A stretch of DNA of 64,000 nt from Betaproteobacteria bacterium (GCA_016195915.1 JACPYS010000022.1:102126-166125); one strand, 5' to 3'. Numbered from the stretch's first letter, positions 38,358 through 47,797 are shown. Numbers and translations are program-made. Notes: generated from the sequence alone by a model not told the origin.

Positions 38358-39812
38358 ATGAGCGACATCGCGTTTCTTCCCGCAAACAAGCTCGCGCGCC
38401 TGATCCGCGCGAGGAAGATCGGCTGCCTCGAGTTGCTCGAGCATTGTCTGGAGCGCGTCCGGCGGCACAATCCGAAGCTCAACGCAATCATCGTCAAGCG
38501 CCTGCCGGCGGCACGCAAGGCCGCGCGCGACGCGGACGCCCTCCTGCGCAAACGCGGCGCGAAGATCGGGCCGCTGCACGGGGTGCCTATGACGGTGAAG
38601 GAATCCTTCGACGTCGCCGGACTGCCGACCACGTGGGGGTTGACCGAGTTCAAGCTTCACCGCGCGAAGACCCACGCGCTCGCCGTAGAGCGGCTCATCG
38701 CCGCAGGCGCGAACGTGTTCGGCAAGACCAACGTGCCGGTGATGCTCGCGGATTGGCAGACCTTCAATCCGGTATACGGCACCACCAACAATCCGTGGGA
38801 CGTCGCGCGCACGCCCGGCGGGTCCTCGGGTGGTGCGGCCGCCGCACTCGCCGCGGGCCTCACGGGCCTGGAATACGGCAGCGACATCGGGGCCTCGATT
38901 CGCAATCCTGCGCATTACTGCGGGGTGTACGGCCACAAGCCCAGCTACCAGATCGTCTCGCCGCGAGGCCATGGCCTCGCGGGGATGGTTTCGTTCGCCG
39001 ACATCGCAGCGGTCGGGCCCCTGGCGCGCAGCGCCGTCGACCTCGAGATCGCGTTGCGCGCGACCGCGGGGCCGGACCCGATCGACGGCGCGGGCTGGAA
39101 GCTCGCGCTCGGATCCCGCGGGTGGCGCTCGCCGCGAGGGCTGCGCGTTGCAGTCATGCTCACCCATCCGACTGCGGAGGTGGACGAATCGGTGCAGGCG
39201 CCGATCCATGCACTCGCCCGCTTCCTCGCGAAGAGCGGTGCAAAGGTGAGCGAGCGGGCGCGCCCCGCGTTCGATCCGCACGAGGCGCACCTGGTGTTCA
39301 TCCAGCTGCTGCGCTTCGCCACCGCCGGCCGCCAACCCGACGCGCAATACCTGCGCTTCGAGCAGGAAAAGCATTCGCTCGCCCCGGAGGACAACGGGTA
39401 TTACGCGCAGTTCGTGCGCGGCAACACCATGGCGCCGCGCGACTGGGCGCGGTTGAACGAGCGCCGCCACCAGATGCGACTCGCGTGGGCCGCGTTCTTC
39501 CGTGAATGGGATGTGCTGCTGTGCCCCACCGCCGCGACAGCGGCGTTTCCGCACATGCAGACGGGCGAGCGCTGGGAGCGCATGCTGGACGTGAACGGCA
39601 AGCCGCAGCCATCTACCACACAGATGTTCTGGGCCGGCTATTCGGGGATGTGCTTCCTACCATCTACGGTCGCGCCCGTAGGGCTGACGAAAGAGGGATT
39701 GCCGGTCGGTGTGCAGATCGTAGGCGCGCAGTACGCGGACTTCGCGACCATTCGCTTCGCTCAAATCATCGAACGTGAGTACCGCGCCTTCGTCGCGCCG
39801 CCGGGGTATTGA
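38358..39812 (+). CDS. Amidase (amidase-signature family)
   Basis: 484 residues. Ser-cisSer-Lys triad: Lys in VPMTVKESFD, cis-Ser in the TPGGSSGGAAAALAAG loop, nucleophile Ser in GSDIGASIRNPAHYCG (family usual GSDxGGSIR). Hydrolyses an amide to acid and ammonia; substrate unknown. Pairs with the upstream tctC. Length typical. Confidence 0.9.
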   Translation: MSDIAFLPANKLARLIRARKIGCLELLEHCLERVRRHNPKLNAIIVKRLPAARKAARDADALLRKRGAKIGPLHGVPMTVKESFDVAGLPTTWGLTEFKLHRAKTHALAVERLIAAGANVFGKTNVPVMLADWQTFNPVYGTTNNPWDVARTPGGSSGGAAAALAAGLTGLEYGSDIGASIRNPAHYCGVYGHKPSYQIVSPRGHGLAGMVSFADIAAVGPLARSAVDLEIALRATAGPDPIDGAGWKLALGSRGWRSPRGLRVAVMLTHPTAEVDESVQAPIHALARFLAKSGAKVSERARPAFDPHEAHLVFIQLLRFATAGRQPDAQYLRFEQEKHSLAPEDNGYYAQFVRGNTMAPRDWARLNERRHQMRLAWAAFFREWDVLLCPTAATAAFPHMQTGERWERMLDVNGKPQPSTTQMFWAGYSGMCFLPSTVAPVGLTKEGLPVGVQIVGAQYADFATIRFAQIIEREYRAFVAPPGY

Positions 39813-39838
39813 CCTCCTTTGGCAGTTTGTTGAAATTC

Positions 39839-39897
39839 TCCCGTCGCTGCCGCGAAGTTGTCCCGTCGCTGCCGCGAAAGCGGGAGCCCAGGAATTT
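39839..39897. repeat. Tandem 18-bp repeat and REP-like remnant
   Basis: TCCCGTCGCTGCCGCGAA occurs at 39839-39856 and 39861-39878 (period 22). The second copy merges with CCGCGAAAGCGGGAGCCCAG, resembling half of the REP element seen at 13-40. It lies right after the amidase and just before the first array leader. Confidence 0.6.
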
Positions 39898-39914
39898 CGG
39901 TATGTCCGCACGGA

Positions 39915-40005
39915 GCGTAGACTGACTGCAGGCTTGGATTGATCAGGGCTCCATGCCCGCCGATCCCGGTGCTTGCGCATCATCCGGCAACCGATGGGAG
40001 ATCGC
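39915..40005 (+). promoter_or_regulatory. Conserved solute-binding-protein leader, copy A
   Basis: GCGTAGACTGA at the start; GGGC-tccat-GCCC hairpin; CCGATCCCGGTGCTTGCGC; SD region GGGAGATCGC next to the ATG. TAGACT to ATG is 82 nt. Confidence 0.65.
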
Positions 40006-40983
40006 ATGAACCGACGTGAAACCTTGCTCGCGATGCTTGCGCTCGGCACACCGCCGCTGCATGCGCTCGCGCAGCAGGCAGGCAAATTCTGGCGCATCGG
40101 CATTCTGTCGCAGTCCGATCGCAAGGCTTCCGAAATTTTCGACCATTTTCTGCGCGGACTGCGCGAACTCGGCTATGTCGAAGGAAAGAACCTGAGCATC
40201 GAGTGGCGCTACGCAGATGACAAGCTCGACCGGCTTCCCGCACTCGCGGCAGAACTCGTCGCGTTGAAACTGGATGTCATCGTGTCACATGCAAATGCCG
40301 GTCCGCTCGCGTTGCAAAAAGCAACGAGCACGATTCCGACCGTCATGACAAGCACCAGCGACCCGGTCGCAAGCGGCCTGGTCAAAAGCCTGGCGAGGCC
40401 CGGGGGCAACATCACCGGGCTCACGACCATGAATATCGACCTGAGTGCCAAGCGCCTTGAATTGCTGCTCGAGATGGTTCCAAAGCTCTCGCATGTGGCC
40501 GTTCTGCTCGAGCCTGCCAGTCCGGCGAGCCGCCCGCTTCTCGACAGTCTAAAGTCGGCCGCGACAAAGCTTGGGGTAAAGATATTGCCTGTGGAAACAC
40601 GAACCTTGAAAGAGGTGGAGGAAGCTTTCGGCGCGATCGCAAAACAGAACGCACGCGCCCTGATCCTGCCCTCCGACCCGTTGTTCAGCGGGAATCGAAT
40701 CCGGATTGCCGAGCTGGCAACGAAGAACCGGCTGCCCACCATGGCCGCCGAACGGCGGTATGCAGAGGCGGGGAGTCTCGCGAGCTACGGCACCAGGCTC
40801 GCGGACAGTTACCATCGCGCCGCGACTTACGTGGACAGGATATTCAAGGGCGCCAAGCCGGCCGACCTGCCGGTCGAGCAGCCGACGACATTCGAGCTGG
40901 TGATCAACATGAAAACCGCGAAGGCGCTCGGCATCAAGGTTCCGCAGTCCATCCTCGTGCGCGCCGACCGGGTGATCGGTTGA
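40006..40983 (+). CDS. ABC_sub_bind (PF04392, TrpX-like) solute-binding protein, copy 1
   Basis: 325 residues. Signal MNRRETLLAMLALGTPPLHA(LAQQ), with an RR pair recalling Tat but no full Tat motif. Periplasmic-binding fold: FWRIGILSQSDRKASEIFDH, ARPGGNITGLTTMN, and the C-terminal family block [37 protein letters not shown]. No permease or ATPase nearby, so it is an orphan receptor or uses a distant transporter. Overlaps copy 2 by 4 nt. Confidence 0.88.
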   Translation: MNRRETLLAMLALGTPPLHALAQQAGKFWRIGILSQSDRKASEIFDHFLRGLRELGYVEGKNLSIEWRYADDKLDRLPALAAELVALKLDVIVSHANAGPLALQKATSTIPTVMTSTSDPVASGLVKSLARPGGNITGLTTMNIDLSAKRLELLLEMVPKLSHVAVLLEPASPASRPLLDSLKSAATKLGVKILPVETRTLKEVEEAFGAIAKQNARALILPSDPLFSGNRIRIAELATKNRLPTMAAERRYAEAGSLASYGTRLADSYHRAATYVDRIFKGAKPADLPVEQPTTFELVINMKTAKALGIKVPQSILVRADRVIG

Positions 40984-41948
40984 ACCGGCGCGACACGGTA
41001 TTCGCACTTCTTGCGCTTGGGGCCTCCCCGCTTGCCGCCAGAGCGCAGGACGCGGGCAAGGTCTGGCGCATCGGATATCTGGGGCTGCAATCCGGCACGG
41101 GCGAAAATGAAGTAGCATTTCTCGAGGGACTTCTAAGCCTGGGATACGTCGAAGGGCGCAACCTCTCGATCGAGTACCGCTGGGCGGCCGGGAAGGAAGA
41201 TCGTCTGCCGGAACTGGCCGCGCAGTTGGTACGGCTCAAGGTGGACGCGATCGTGACGGTGGCCACGACAGCATCCGCCGTGGCCAAGCGCGCGACCGGA
41301 ACGATTCCCATCGTCTTCGCAATGGCGGGCGATCCCGTCGGCACCGGCCTGGTCGCCAGCCTCGCCCGTCCCGGCGGTAATGTCACCGGCTCGAGCGCAC
41401 AAACAACGGAGTTTACGGGTAAGGAACTTCAGTTGATGCGCGAATTGCTCCCCAAGGCCACGCGGATCGCGGTACTCGCCTATAAAGGCGGCCTCCTTGC
41501 GCCCCTTTTCCTCGAACAGGTCCGGGCAGCGGCAAAGACGACGGGCATCACGCTGATCGTCCAGGAGGTGGGCGAAGCCGGGGCACTCGCAGGCGCGTTC
41601 TCGGCGATGGCGCGAGAGCGCGCCCAAGCGCTGCTCGTGCAAGTCACCCCGTTTTCCGTCCAGCATCGCAGTCGCATTATCGAACTCGCGGGGCAGCACC
41701 GCCTGCCGACGATGTTCCGCGGCGCCGCGGATGCGGGCGGACTCATGTCCTATGGACCCAGCAATCGGGAGCTGAGCCGCCGTGCCGCGTATTTCGTCGA
41801 CCGGATCTTCAAGGGCGCCAAGCCCGCTGATCTGCCGGTCGAGCAGCCGACGAAGTTCGAGCTGGTGATCAACCTGAAAACCGCCAAGGCCCTCGGTCTC
41901 AAGATTCCGCAGGCGCTGCTGATCCGCGCTGACGCAGTAATTGAATGA
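40980..41948 (+). CDS. ABC_sub_bind solute-binding protein, copy 2
   Basis: 322 residues from TTG 40980 (TTGA overlap with the copy 1 stop), so it has no leader of its own and depends on copy 1. Signal NRRDTVFALLALGASPLAA(RAQ); VWRIGYLGLQSGTGENEVAF; SLARPGGNVTGSSAQTT; C-terminal block [19 protein letters not shown] short out-of-frame RAD-VIE-like relic follows near 42060. Confidence 0.88.
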   Translation: MNRRDTVFALLALGASPLAARAQDAGKVWRIGYLGLQSGTGENEVAFLEGLLSLGYVEGRNLSIEYRWAAGKEDRLPELAAQLVRLKVDAIVTVATTASAVAKRATGTIPIVFAMAGDPVGTGLVASLARPGGNVTGSSAQTTEFTGKELQLMRELLPKATRIAVLAYKGGLLAPLFLEQVRAAAKTTGITLIVQEVGEAGALAGAFSAMARERAQALLVQVTPFSVQHRSRIIELAGQHRLPTMFRGAADAGGLMSYGPSNRELSRRAAYFVDRIFKGAKPADLPVEQPTKFELVINLKTAKALGLKIPQALLIRADAVIE

Positions 41949-42096
41949 CAGGTTCTCGAGTGACGGCTCCTCGCCGGCAGCGGTCAGTTAAACGCGGATG
42001 ACGCAGCGCATCGATTGCCGCCGCTTTTCGAAGAGTGAGTGCGGGTCAGGGTCGATTGATCCTGCGCCGACCAGGTGATCGAAACTTCGAGTCGCG

Positions 42097-42372
42097 CTAC
42101 GCCGCCATAGGCTCGATGTCTTTCGCGATCTTCGCGGCGATGGTTTTCTCGGCCACCTTCAGATCGTAGGCAGTCTGCAGGTTCAGCCATGTCTGAACGT
42201 CACCGCCAAAATAGCGCAGCCGCCGCATGGCGGTATCCACGCTGACAGCCCGGCGTTCCAGGGCGATGTCGTTGATGCGGGAGGCCGGAACCCGCAACGC
42301 CTTGGCGCGCGCGTTGGCGCTCATCGCAAGGGGCTTGAGAAAATTCCACGGCCTTCCTGCTACCTGGGCCAC
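42097..42372 (-). pseudogene. HigA-type antitoxin lacking its N-terminus
   Basis: 91 codons. LKPLAMSANARAKALRVPAS, VSVDTAMRRLRYFGGDVQTW and LNLQTAYDLKVAE are the HigA helix-turn-helix and tail. The usual N-terminal HPGE..REEF part is gone; the frame begins in the last codons of the HEPN gene with a GTG (42372). No HigB toxin is present. May be translated by coupling, but DNA-binding is probably impaired. Confidence 0.65.
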
Positions 42373-42746
42373 TTCAGGATTCTTTGCACGCCGGTCCGAA
42401 TCGCCTCGCAGTGCCCAAAGGCTTCCCGCGCCATGGCGCGATCACTCGATCGACCGGGATAGCGGGTTTCGACGGCGTACGCGCCAAGCGTACGCAGGCT
42501 CGATGTGAGCGCGGCGAGTGCCGGACTGGCAGGCAGCAGGGGTTTCGCAAGCGCTTCCAGATTGTGAGTGCGCGGAATCGCTTCGGCGCGCTCCTGCAGC
42601 AAAGCCTCCAGATACTTTTCCGCGCACTGCTGCGCATGGAAACATACCGCATCGAAATTGGGTGACTTTCGTGCGCGCAATTCGCGCCGCGCCGTGCTCC
42701 AATCGCCTTCGGCCTTCTCAACCCATTCACGCGTGAGCGGCTTCAT
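42360..42746 (-). CDS. HEPN-domain protein of an MNT/HEPN pair
   Basis: 128 residues. HEPN four-helix bundle: WVEKAEGDWSTARREL, DAVCFHAQQCAEKYLEALL, HNLEAL, and AREAFGHCEAIRTGVQRIL. Partner of the upstream nucleotidyltransferase, whose end overlaps its start by 20 nt. Type VII (HepT-like) toxin by analogy, although the canonical Rx4-6H RNase motif is not clear. Confidence 0.85.
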   Translation of the reverse strand: MKPLTREWVEKAEGDWSTARRELRARKSPNFDAVCFHAQQCAEKYLEALLQERAEAIPRTHNLEALAKPLLPASPALAALTSSLRTLGAYAVETRYPGRSSDRAMAREAFGHCEAIRTGVQRILKWPR

Positions 42747-43050
42747 ACAGCACTTTGCCGTGGCGCACGACTTCCGCGAGGAATGAGTCCTGCTGACCCA
42801 GGCGCCGGCGCATTTCCTGGGGCGTTCGCACGATCAGATCCACGGCGAATTCCGGCTCGACACGGTTGAGGATCTCGACTGCCTTTCGCGCGCCTGCCCC
42901 GTCGCAGCGCATCACGACGAGCAGGTCCACGTCGGAATCGGCGTGCGGCCGTCCGTGCGCGCGCGAGCCGAACAGGATGATCCGGTCGGGGTTGAACTGC
43001 TCTGCGATCCGGCGGCTCAACGCTCTGATTTTGGCAGCGGTTATCTTCAT
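42727..43050 (-). CDS. MNT-type nucleotidyltransferase antitoxin
   Basis: 107 residues from ATG 43050. Pol-beta motif FGSRAHGRPHADSDVDLLVV (about 26-45). MNT antitoxins modify the HEPN partner by AMP transfer; first gene of the minus-strand pair. Lies between solute-binding protein copies 2 and 3. Confidence 0.88.
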   Translation of the reverse strand: MKITAAKIRALSRRIAEQFNPDRIILFGSRAHGRPHADSDVDLLVVMRCDGAGARKAVEILNRVEPEFAVDLIVRTPQEMRRRLGQQDSFLAEVVRHGKVLYEAAHA

Positions 43051-43274
43051 CGGGCTTGGTGCTGAATTATGCCGCATCCGAGCTTCGGGTGCGACGAACG
43101 GCACGCTTTGCACTCGGGAAATTGCTGCCAGTGACATGACCCCGGCCGGCGTCGAGAGCCGCGTTCCACCCACACCGGTCACCCGCGCACGATGTCTGAT
43201 CTGCGAAATGGGTAATTCAAAATCTTATCGGGCGTTCGATTCACCAAGGGATTCACCAAGGCGCCCGCCATCAA

Positions 43275-43364
43275 GCGTAGACTGATTCCCGACTCGGGTC
43301 GCTCGGGGCTTCGAGTCCGCCTGATCCCGGTTCTTACGCTGTCTCGTGGCAACCACAGGATCGA
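43275..43364 (+). promoter_or_regulatory. Conserved solute-binding-protein leader, copy B
   Basis: GCGTAGACTGA, CCGACTCGGGT, a CGG-gGCUUCGAGu-CCG hairpin, TGATCCCGGTTCTTACGC, CGTGGCAACC, and GGATCGA at the ATG. TAGACT to ATG is 81 nt. Confidence 0.65.
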
Positions 43365-44345
43365 ATGAACAGGCGTGACACGGCATTCGCGCTTCTTGCG
43401 CTCGGCGCCGCGCCGTTCGCCGCATTGGCGCAACCGGACAAGCGCATGCGGCGGGTTGGCGTTTTCATTCTGACCAGCGCCGAGCACAGCGCCGCCTGGC
43501 TCGCCGCGTTTCGCGCAGGCATGCTGGAGTTGCGCTGGGCCGAAGGGCGGGACTACGTGATCGACGCACGCTATGCCAATGGCGTCGCGAAGGCGGGCCC
43601 GGCCCTGGCGGCCGAACTCGTCGCGACCCGGCCGGATCTGGTGCTGACGGGCGCGGAGCAGGCCGTCCACATGCTTGCGCAAGCGTCCAAGACCCTGCCC
43701 GTCGTATTTGCCATCAGCAAAGATCCCGTGGGCAGCGGGATCGCTGCAAGTCTGCCGCGTCCCGGCGGCAACGCGACGGGATTGACCAATCTGGCCACCG
43801 GTCGCGGGGCCAAGCGATTGCAACTGCTGAAAGATGCCTTTCCGCGCGTCGCGCATGTAGGGTTCCTGTTTGACCCCGCCGATGTCGGCAGCGTTTCCCA
43901 AGTGAAGGAAATCGAGGAGGCCGCCGCACGCCTGCGGTTGCGGATCACGCCGCTCGGGTTCGGGCAAGAAGGGGATATCGAACCGGCCTTCAAACGAGGC
44001 GGCGCAATCGGCGCACAGGCATACATGGTGGCGAATGGCGCTTTCGCCAGCACTCACCTGCGGGCGATCGTGGATCGCATCACGCGTGCCAGGGTCCCGG
44101 CAGTTCATAGCTCCAGCCAGTACGTGGAAGCAGGTGGATTGATGTCCTATTCACCTTCTTTGCCGGACAACTTCCGCCGCGCCGCGGCCTACGTCGACAA
44201 GATCCTCAAGGGTGCGAAACCGGGCGACCTGCCGGTCGAGCAGCCGACCCGGTTCGAGCTGGTCGTGAACCTGAAAACCGCCAAGGCGATTGGGCTCGGC
44301 TTCCCGCAATCCTTCCTCGTTCGCGTGGACCGCGCGATTGAATAG
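43365..44345 (+). CDS. ABC_sub_bind solute-binding protein, copy 3
   Basis: 326 residues. Signal MNRRDTAFALLALGAAPFAA(LAQ); RMRRVGVFILTSAEHSAAWL; SLPRPGGNATGLTNLATG; C-terminal block [40 protein letters not shown]. Monocistronic between a TA module and a GST gene. Differs from the other copies in the ligand region (ASTHLRAIVDRITRARVPAV), so ligands probably differ. Confidence 0.88.
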   Translation: MNRRDTAFALLALGAAPFAALAQPDKRMRRVGVFILTSAEHSAAWLAAFRAGMLELRWAEGRDYVIDARYANGVAKAGPALAAELVATRPDLVLTGAEQAVHMLAQASKTLPVVFAISKDPVGSGIAASLPRPGGNATGLTNLATGRGAKRLQLLKDAFPRVAHVGFLFDPADVGSVSQVKEIEEAAARLRLRITPLGFGQEGDIEPAFKRGGAIGAQAYMVANGAFASTHLRAIVDRITRARVPAVHSSSQYVEAGGLMSYSPSLPDNFRRAAAYVDKILKGAKPGDLPVEQPTRFELVVNLKTAKAIGLGFPQSFLVRVDRAIE

Positions 44346-44438
44346 CGCGGCGACGAGAAGGGGTTTGTTGCTTTTCGCCCCGGGGGAGTGTGTTAGGTTT
44401 CGCACGCGCAAGCCGCGCAATCACCGGGAGGATCGGCC

Positions 44439-45374
44439 ATGCCTGAGATGGTCCTGCATCATTACCCCGCTTCGCCGTTTTCCGAGAAAATCCGCCTGAT
44501 CCTCGGCTACAAGAAACTGGCGTGGAAGTCGGTCGTCATTCCGAGCATCATGCCCAAGCCCGATCTGGTGGCGTTCACGGGCGGCTACCGGCGCACGCCG
44601 GTACTGCAGATCGGCGCCGATATTTATTGCGACACGGCGCTCATCTGCGACGAGCTCGAGCATCGCCAGCCCGCACCCGGCCTCCATCCGCAAGGCGGTA
44701 ATGGCGCGGTGAGGATCGTCGCGCAGTGGGCGGATTCGACTTTGTTCTGGGCCGCGATGGCCTACTGCTTCAGCCGCAAGGGTGCAGATTTCTTCTTTCA
44801 GGGGCAGCCGCCCGAGGTTGCCAAGGCCTTTGCCGAAGACCGCGCAAAAATGCGCGGAGGTGCGGGCCGCATGCCCGCCGGTGATGCCACTTCCGCTTAC
44901 AGGTCGTATCTGCGGCGGATTGCGAGCATGGTGGACAATCAGCCCTATGTGATGGGCGAGCAGCCCAGCCTGGCCGATTTTTCCTGTTACCACGCGCTTT
45001 GGTTTACCCAGCGCATCCCGCCGCTGGCGGGGATTCTGGATGCGACGCCGAGCGTCGCCGCCTGGATGGGTCGCATGGCGGCCATCGGGCACGGCAGCAT
45101 GGAGGAGTACGACGCTTCCGCCGCGATTGCCGCGGCCGCCCAGTCAAAGCCGGGTGATGTTCGTGCGGGCATGTTCCAGGATGATCACGGGATTGCGCTC
45201 GGGAGTCGAGTGACCATCACCGCCGAAAGCTTCGGGCTGGAACCGACCGAGGGCGAGCTGATTGCCGCCACCCGCACGCGCTATGTACTGCGGCGCAGCG
45301 ATGCGCGCGCCGGAACGGTCCATGTCCATTTTCCGCGCGTCGGATTCCAGTTGAAGGCCGTGCAGGCGACGTGA
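44439..45374 (+). CDS. Glutathione S-transferase family protein
   Basis: 311 residues, longer than usual (about 210-230). Thioredoxin-like N-terminus MVLHHYPASPFSEKIRLILG with RTPVLQIGADIYCDTALICD, helical C-terminal domain with MGEQPSLADFSCYHALWF, then about 85 extra residues (DDHGIALGSRVTITAESFGL) of unknown fold. GGGAGG-type site upstream. Conjugation or dehalogenation roles are possible. Confidence 0.82.
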   Translation: MPEMVLHHYPASPFSEKIRLILGYKKLAWKSVVIPSIMPKPDLVAFTGGYRRTPVLQIGADIYCDTALICDELEHRQPAPGLHPQGGNGAVRIVAQWADSTLFWAAMAYCFSRKGADFFFQGQPPEVAKAFAEDRAKMRGGAGRMPAGDATSAYRSYLRRIASMVDNQPYVMGEQPSLADFSCYHALWFTQRIPPLAGILDATPSVAAWMGRMAAIGHGSMEEYDASAAIAAAAQSKPGDVRAGMFQDDHGIALGSRVTITAESFGLEPTEGELIAATRTRYVLRRSDARAGTVHVHFPRVGFQLKAVQAT

Positions 45375-45416
45375 CATCTTGTTGGATAGGACCCGGACCG
45401 GCGCGTATTCGCCGGT

Positions 45417-45445
45417 TGTGATACTATTCACACAATTGTATGACA
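45417..45445. promoter_or_regulatory. Probable operator of the RHH/PIN module
   Basis: TGTGATAC (45417-45424) and GTATGACA (45438-45445) form an imperfect palindrome (7 of 8) 17 bp before the antitoxin ATG, in an AT-rich patch. Typical position for an autoregulatory RHH operator. Confidence 0.45.
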
Positions 45446-45461
45446 GGCAATGGAGGCTGCA

Positions 45462-45713
45462 ATGCCGCTTTCGGTAAGGCTCGACGAGGAATTGGAGTCG
45501 AGGCTCAATCAGTACTGCCGCCAGACGGGCGTGTCCAAGTCCCATGTACTGCAGCAGGGCGCGGCCGAATATCTCGACGCGCACGCGCTGCCGACGCTGC
45601 ATGAGATGGGCAAGGATCTGTTCCCCGCGGGCGGAAACAGTCGCCGCGACGCATCGGAGACGCGCGCCAGGCGCTACCGGGAGTACGTCCGTGCAAAGCG
45701 CGCTGGCCGATAG
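45462..45713 (+). CDS. Ribbon-helix-helix antitoxin
   Basis: 83 residues from ATG 45462 (GGAGG 6 nt upstream; the earlier ATG at 45450 contains that site). PLSVRLDEELESRLNQYCRQ, VSKSHVLQQGAAEYL is the RHH fold; the rest is a toxin-binding tail. Overlaps the PIN toxin by 23 nt. Confidence 0.85.
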   Translation: MPLSVRLDEELESRLNQYCRQTGVSKSHVLQQGAAEYLDAHALPTLHEMGKDLFPAGGNSRRDASETRARRYREYVRAKRAGR

Positions 45714-46110
45714 CGGGTTGTTCATCGGCTTGTTTGATGCCGGCGACATACATCATGCGCGTTGCGCCGCGTTCATCGAGAGCTATCGCGGAAGGCTGAT
45801 CACCACGTGGCAGGTATTGACCGAAGCGCTGGCCATGCTGTCCGCGCGCCAGCAAGCCAGACTGCTGACATGGATACAACGTGGCGTGTCGTCGAGCCTG
45901 ATCCGGATCGAATGCACCGATCCCGACGACATGCCCAAAGCGATCGAACTGACCGATAAGTATCGCGACCAGCCGATGGATTTCGCCGACGCGTCGATTT
46001 ATCTGCTGGCGCTGAGGACCGGCATCACCTCGGTCGTTTCGGTAGACCGCAAGGACTACGCGATCTACCGCCTGCCGGGAAAGAAGTCGTTCACCAACCT
46101 GTTGCGATAG
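45691..46110 (+). CDS. PIN-domain toxin (VapC-like)
   Basis: 139 residues from GTG 45691 (GGGAG 7 nt upstream). ALADSGLFIGLFDAGDIHH (first Asp), LTEALAM (Glu), DFADASIYLLALRTG (Asp pair) and VDRKDYAIYR. RNase toxin with the upstream RHH antitoxin. Ends 83 nt before copy 4, with no leader between. Confidence 0.85.
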   Translation: MQSALADSGLFIGLFDAGDIHHARCAAFIESYRGRLITTWQVLTEALAMLSARQQARLLTWIQRGVSSSLIRIECTDPDDMPKAIELTDKYRDQPMDFADASIYLLALRTGITSVVSVDRKDYAIYRLPGKKSFTNLLR

Positions 46111-46192
46111 GACGGGCGCTTCCGGCCGGGAAAGAATGCGTGTCAGAGTCCAATTGTTTCAGCAATCGTTTCAACAATCGAAAAGGGATCGG

Positions 46193-47167
46193 ATGAACAG
46201 GCGTGACGCGGTAGTTGCACTGCTTGCGCTCGGCGCCCTGCCGCTCGGTGCACTGGCACAGCAGGCCGGGAAAGTGCATGTGATCGGCGTGCTTCTGGGG
46301 CCGGCTTTGGCCGCCGGCGGGATCGATGCGATTCGGCAAGGTCTGCGCGAGCATGGCTACGACGAAGGTCGCAATTTGCGGATTGAATGGCGAAACGCTG
46401 AGGGTAAGTTTGATCTCCTGCCGAAGTTCGCCGCGGACCTCGTCGCGCAGAAGGTCGACGTCATCTTCACCGTCTCGACGAATGCAGCTCTCGCTGCCAG
46501 GAACGCGACCGCGTCGATACCGATCGTCTTTACACAGGTCGGCGATCCGGTCGCTTCCGGATTCGTGCGCACGTTCGCAAGGCCGGGCGGAAACATGACC
46601 GGGCTCGCAACGTTGCAGGGCGAACTGACCGGCAAACGACTCCAGCTGCTCAAGGAAATCCTGCCGTCGCTGAAGTCGGTTGCGATTCTCAGCAACCCGG
46701 ACAATTCGGCGAACGCTTTGCTGTTGCAGGAGGCGCGGCAGGCGGCAGGCAAGCTGTCGCTGAATGCCCGCGTTGTCGAAGCGCGCAACCTGGGTGAACT
46801 CGAATCTGCACTGACGGCAATTGTCGGTCAGCGCGCTCAAGCGCTCGTACTCACGCCGGATCCATTGATTTTTACCCAGCAAGACCGGATCCTGGATATC
46901 GCAACTCGAGCGCGGATTCCAGTGCTGGGCTGGAATGATGAACTGACCAGGCGCGGCGCCCTCGTCTCTTACGGTCCCAACACCGTAGCTGTACACCGTC
47001 GTGGCGTGTATTTTGTGGACAGGATCATCAAAGGCGCCAAGCCGGGGGAACTGCCGGTGGAGCAGCCGACCGCGTTCGAACTGACCATCAACCTGATCAC
47101 TGCCAAGGCCCTCGGGATCAAGGTCGCGCACGCGCTGCTGGCGCGTGCGGACGCGGTGATCCGATAG
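46193..47167 (+). CDS. ABC_sub_bind solute-binding protein, copy 4
   Basis: 324 residues from ATG 46193 (GGGATCGG just upstream). Signal MNRRDAVVALLALGALPLGA(LAQQ); VHVIGVLLGPALAAGGIDAI; FARPGGNMTGLATLQG; C-terminal KGAKPGELPVEQPTAFELTI, KALGIKVAHALLARADAVIR. Lacks the conserved leader: the vapC module lies directly upstream, suggesting that its leader was replaced. Confidence 0.88.
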   Translation: MNRRDAVVALLALGALPLGALAQQAGKVHVIGVLLGPALAAGGIDAIRQGLREHGYDEGRNLRIEWRNAEGKFDLLPKFAADLVAQKVDVIFTVSTNAALAARNATASIPIVFTQVGDPVASGFVRTFARPGGNMTGLATLQGELTGKRLQLLKEILPSLKSVAILSNPDNSANALLLQEARQAAGKLSLNARVVEARNLGELESALTAIVGQRAQALVLTPDPLIFTQQDRILDIATRARIPVLGWNDELTRRGALVSYGPNTVAVHRRGVYFVDRIIKGAKPGELPVEQPTAFELTINLITAKALGIKVAHALLARADAVIR

Positions 47168-47248
47168 CTGCGCGGCGACCGACGGCTCATGGCCGACTCT
47201 TGCCGCGCGTGGTCAGCGCCGGCCGGGGGATCGTTTAGACTCGCGCGC

Positions 47249-47797
47249 ATGACCATCACGCCCGAACTCGCCGCGCTGCAAGACCTGTGCACGCGGCTCG
47301 ACGGCGCCGGCATCGCCTACATGTTGACCGGTTCACTCGCCATGAGCTACTACGCCAGGCCGCGCATGACGCGCGATATCGATCTGGTCGTTTCACTCGG
47401 AGCCGAAGACGTGGCGCGGCTGGCCGGGGCGCTGGGCGGGGACTATCATGCCGACGCGGACGCGATCCGCGCGGCAATTCGCGATGCGAGGCCGTGGAAC
47501 ATCCTTCACCTGCCGTCGCTGGTGAAGATCGATCTGATCCCGCGCAAGGACACGGCATTCCGGCTCGGTGAATTCGAACGCCGCCGCAGAATTCAATTCG
47601 CGGGGTTCGCCTTGTGGATCGTGAGCATCGAGGACCTGATTCTCTCCAAGCTCGAGTGGTCGCGTGAATCGCGCTCGGAACAGCAACGCCGGGACCTTCG
47701 CTCGCTGCTCCAGGCGCCGCTCGATCGCGCCTACCTCGAGCAATGGGCTGCGCGGCTTGAGTTGAATGAGTTGCTGGAAGAGGTCAGCCATGACTGA
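47249..47797 (+). CDS. Nucleotidyltransferase (AbiEii/DUF6036-like)
   Basis: 182 residues. YMLTGSLAMSYYARPRMTRD, IDLVV is the pol-beta motif of this class; IEDLILSKLEWSR and RRDLRSLL follow. Typical toxin-like half of a TA or abortive-infection pair. Overlaps the next 79-residue gene by 8 nt. Confidence 0.85.
   Translation: MTITPELAALQDLCTRLDGAGIAYMLTGSLAMSYYARPRMTRDIDLVVSLGAEDVARLAGALGGDYHADADAIRAAIRDARPWNILHLPSLVKIDLIPRKDTAFRLGEFERRRRIQFAGFALWIVSIEDLILSKLEWSRESRSEQQRRDLRSLLQAPLDRAYLEQWAARLELNELLEEVSHD

Noticed and set aside
39839..39878. CRISPR-like repeat
   Set aside because: Only two 18-bp units with a 4-nt gap; no spacers or cas genes.
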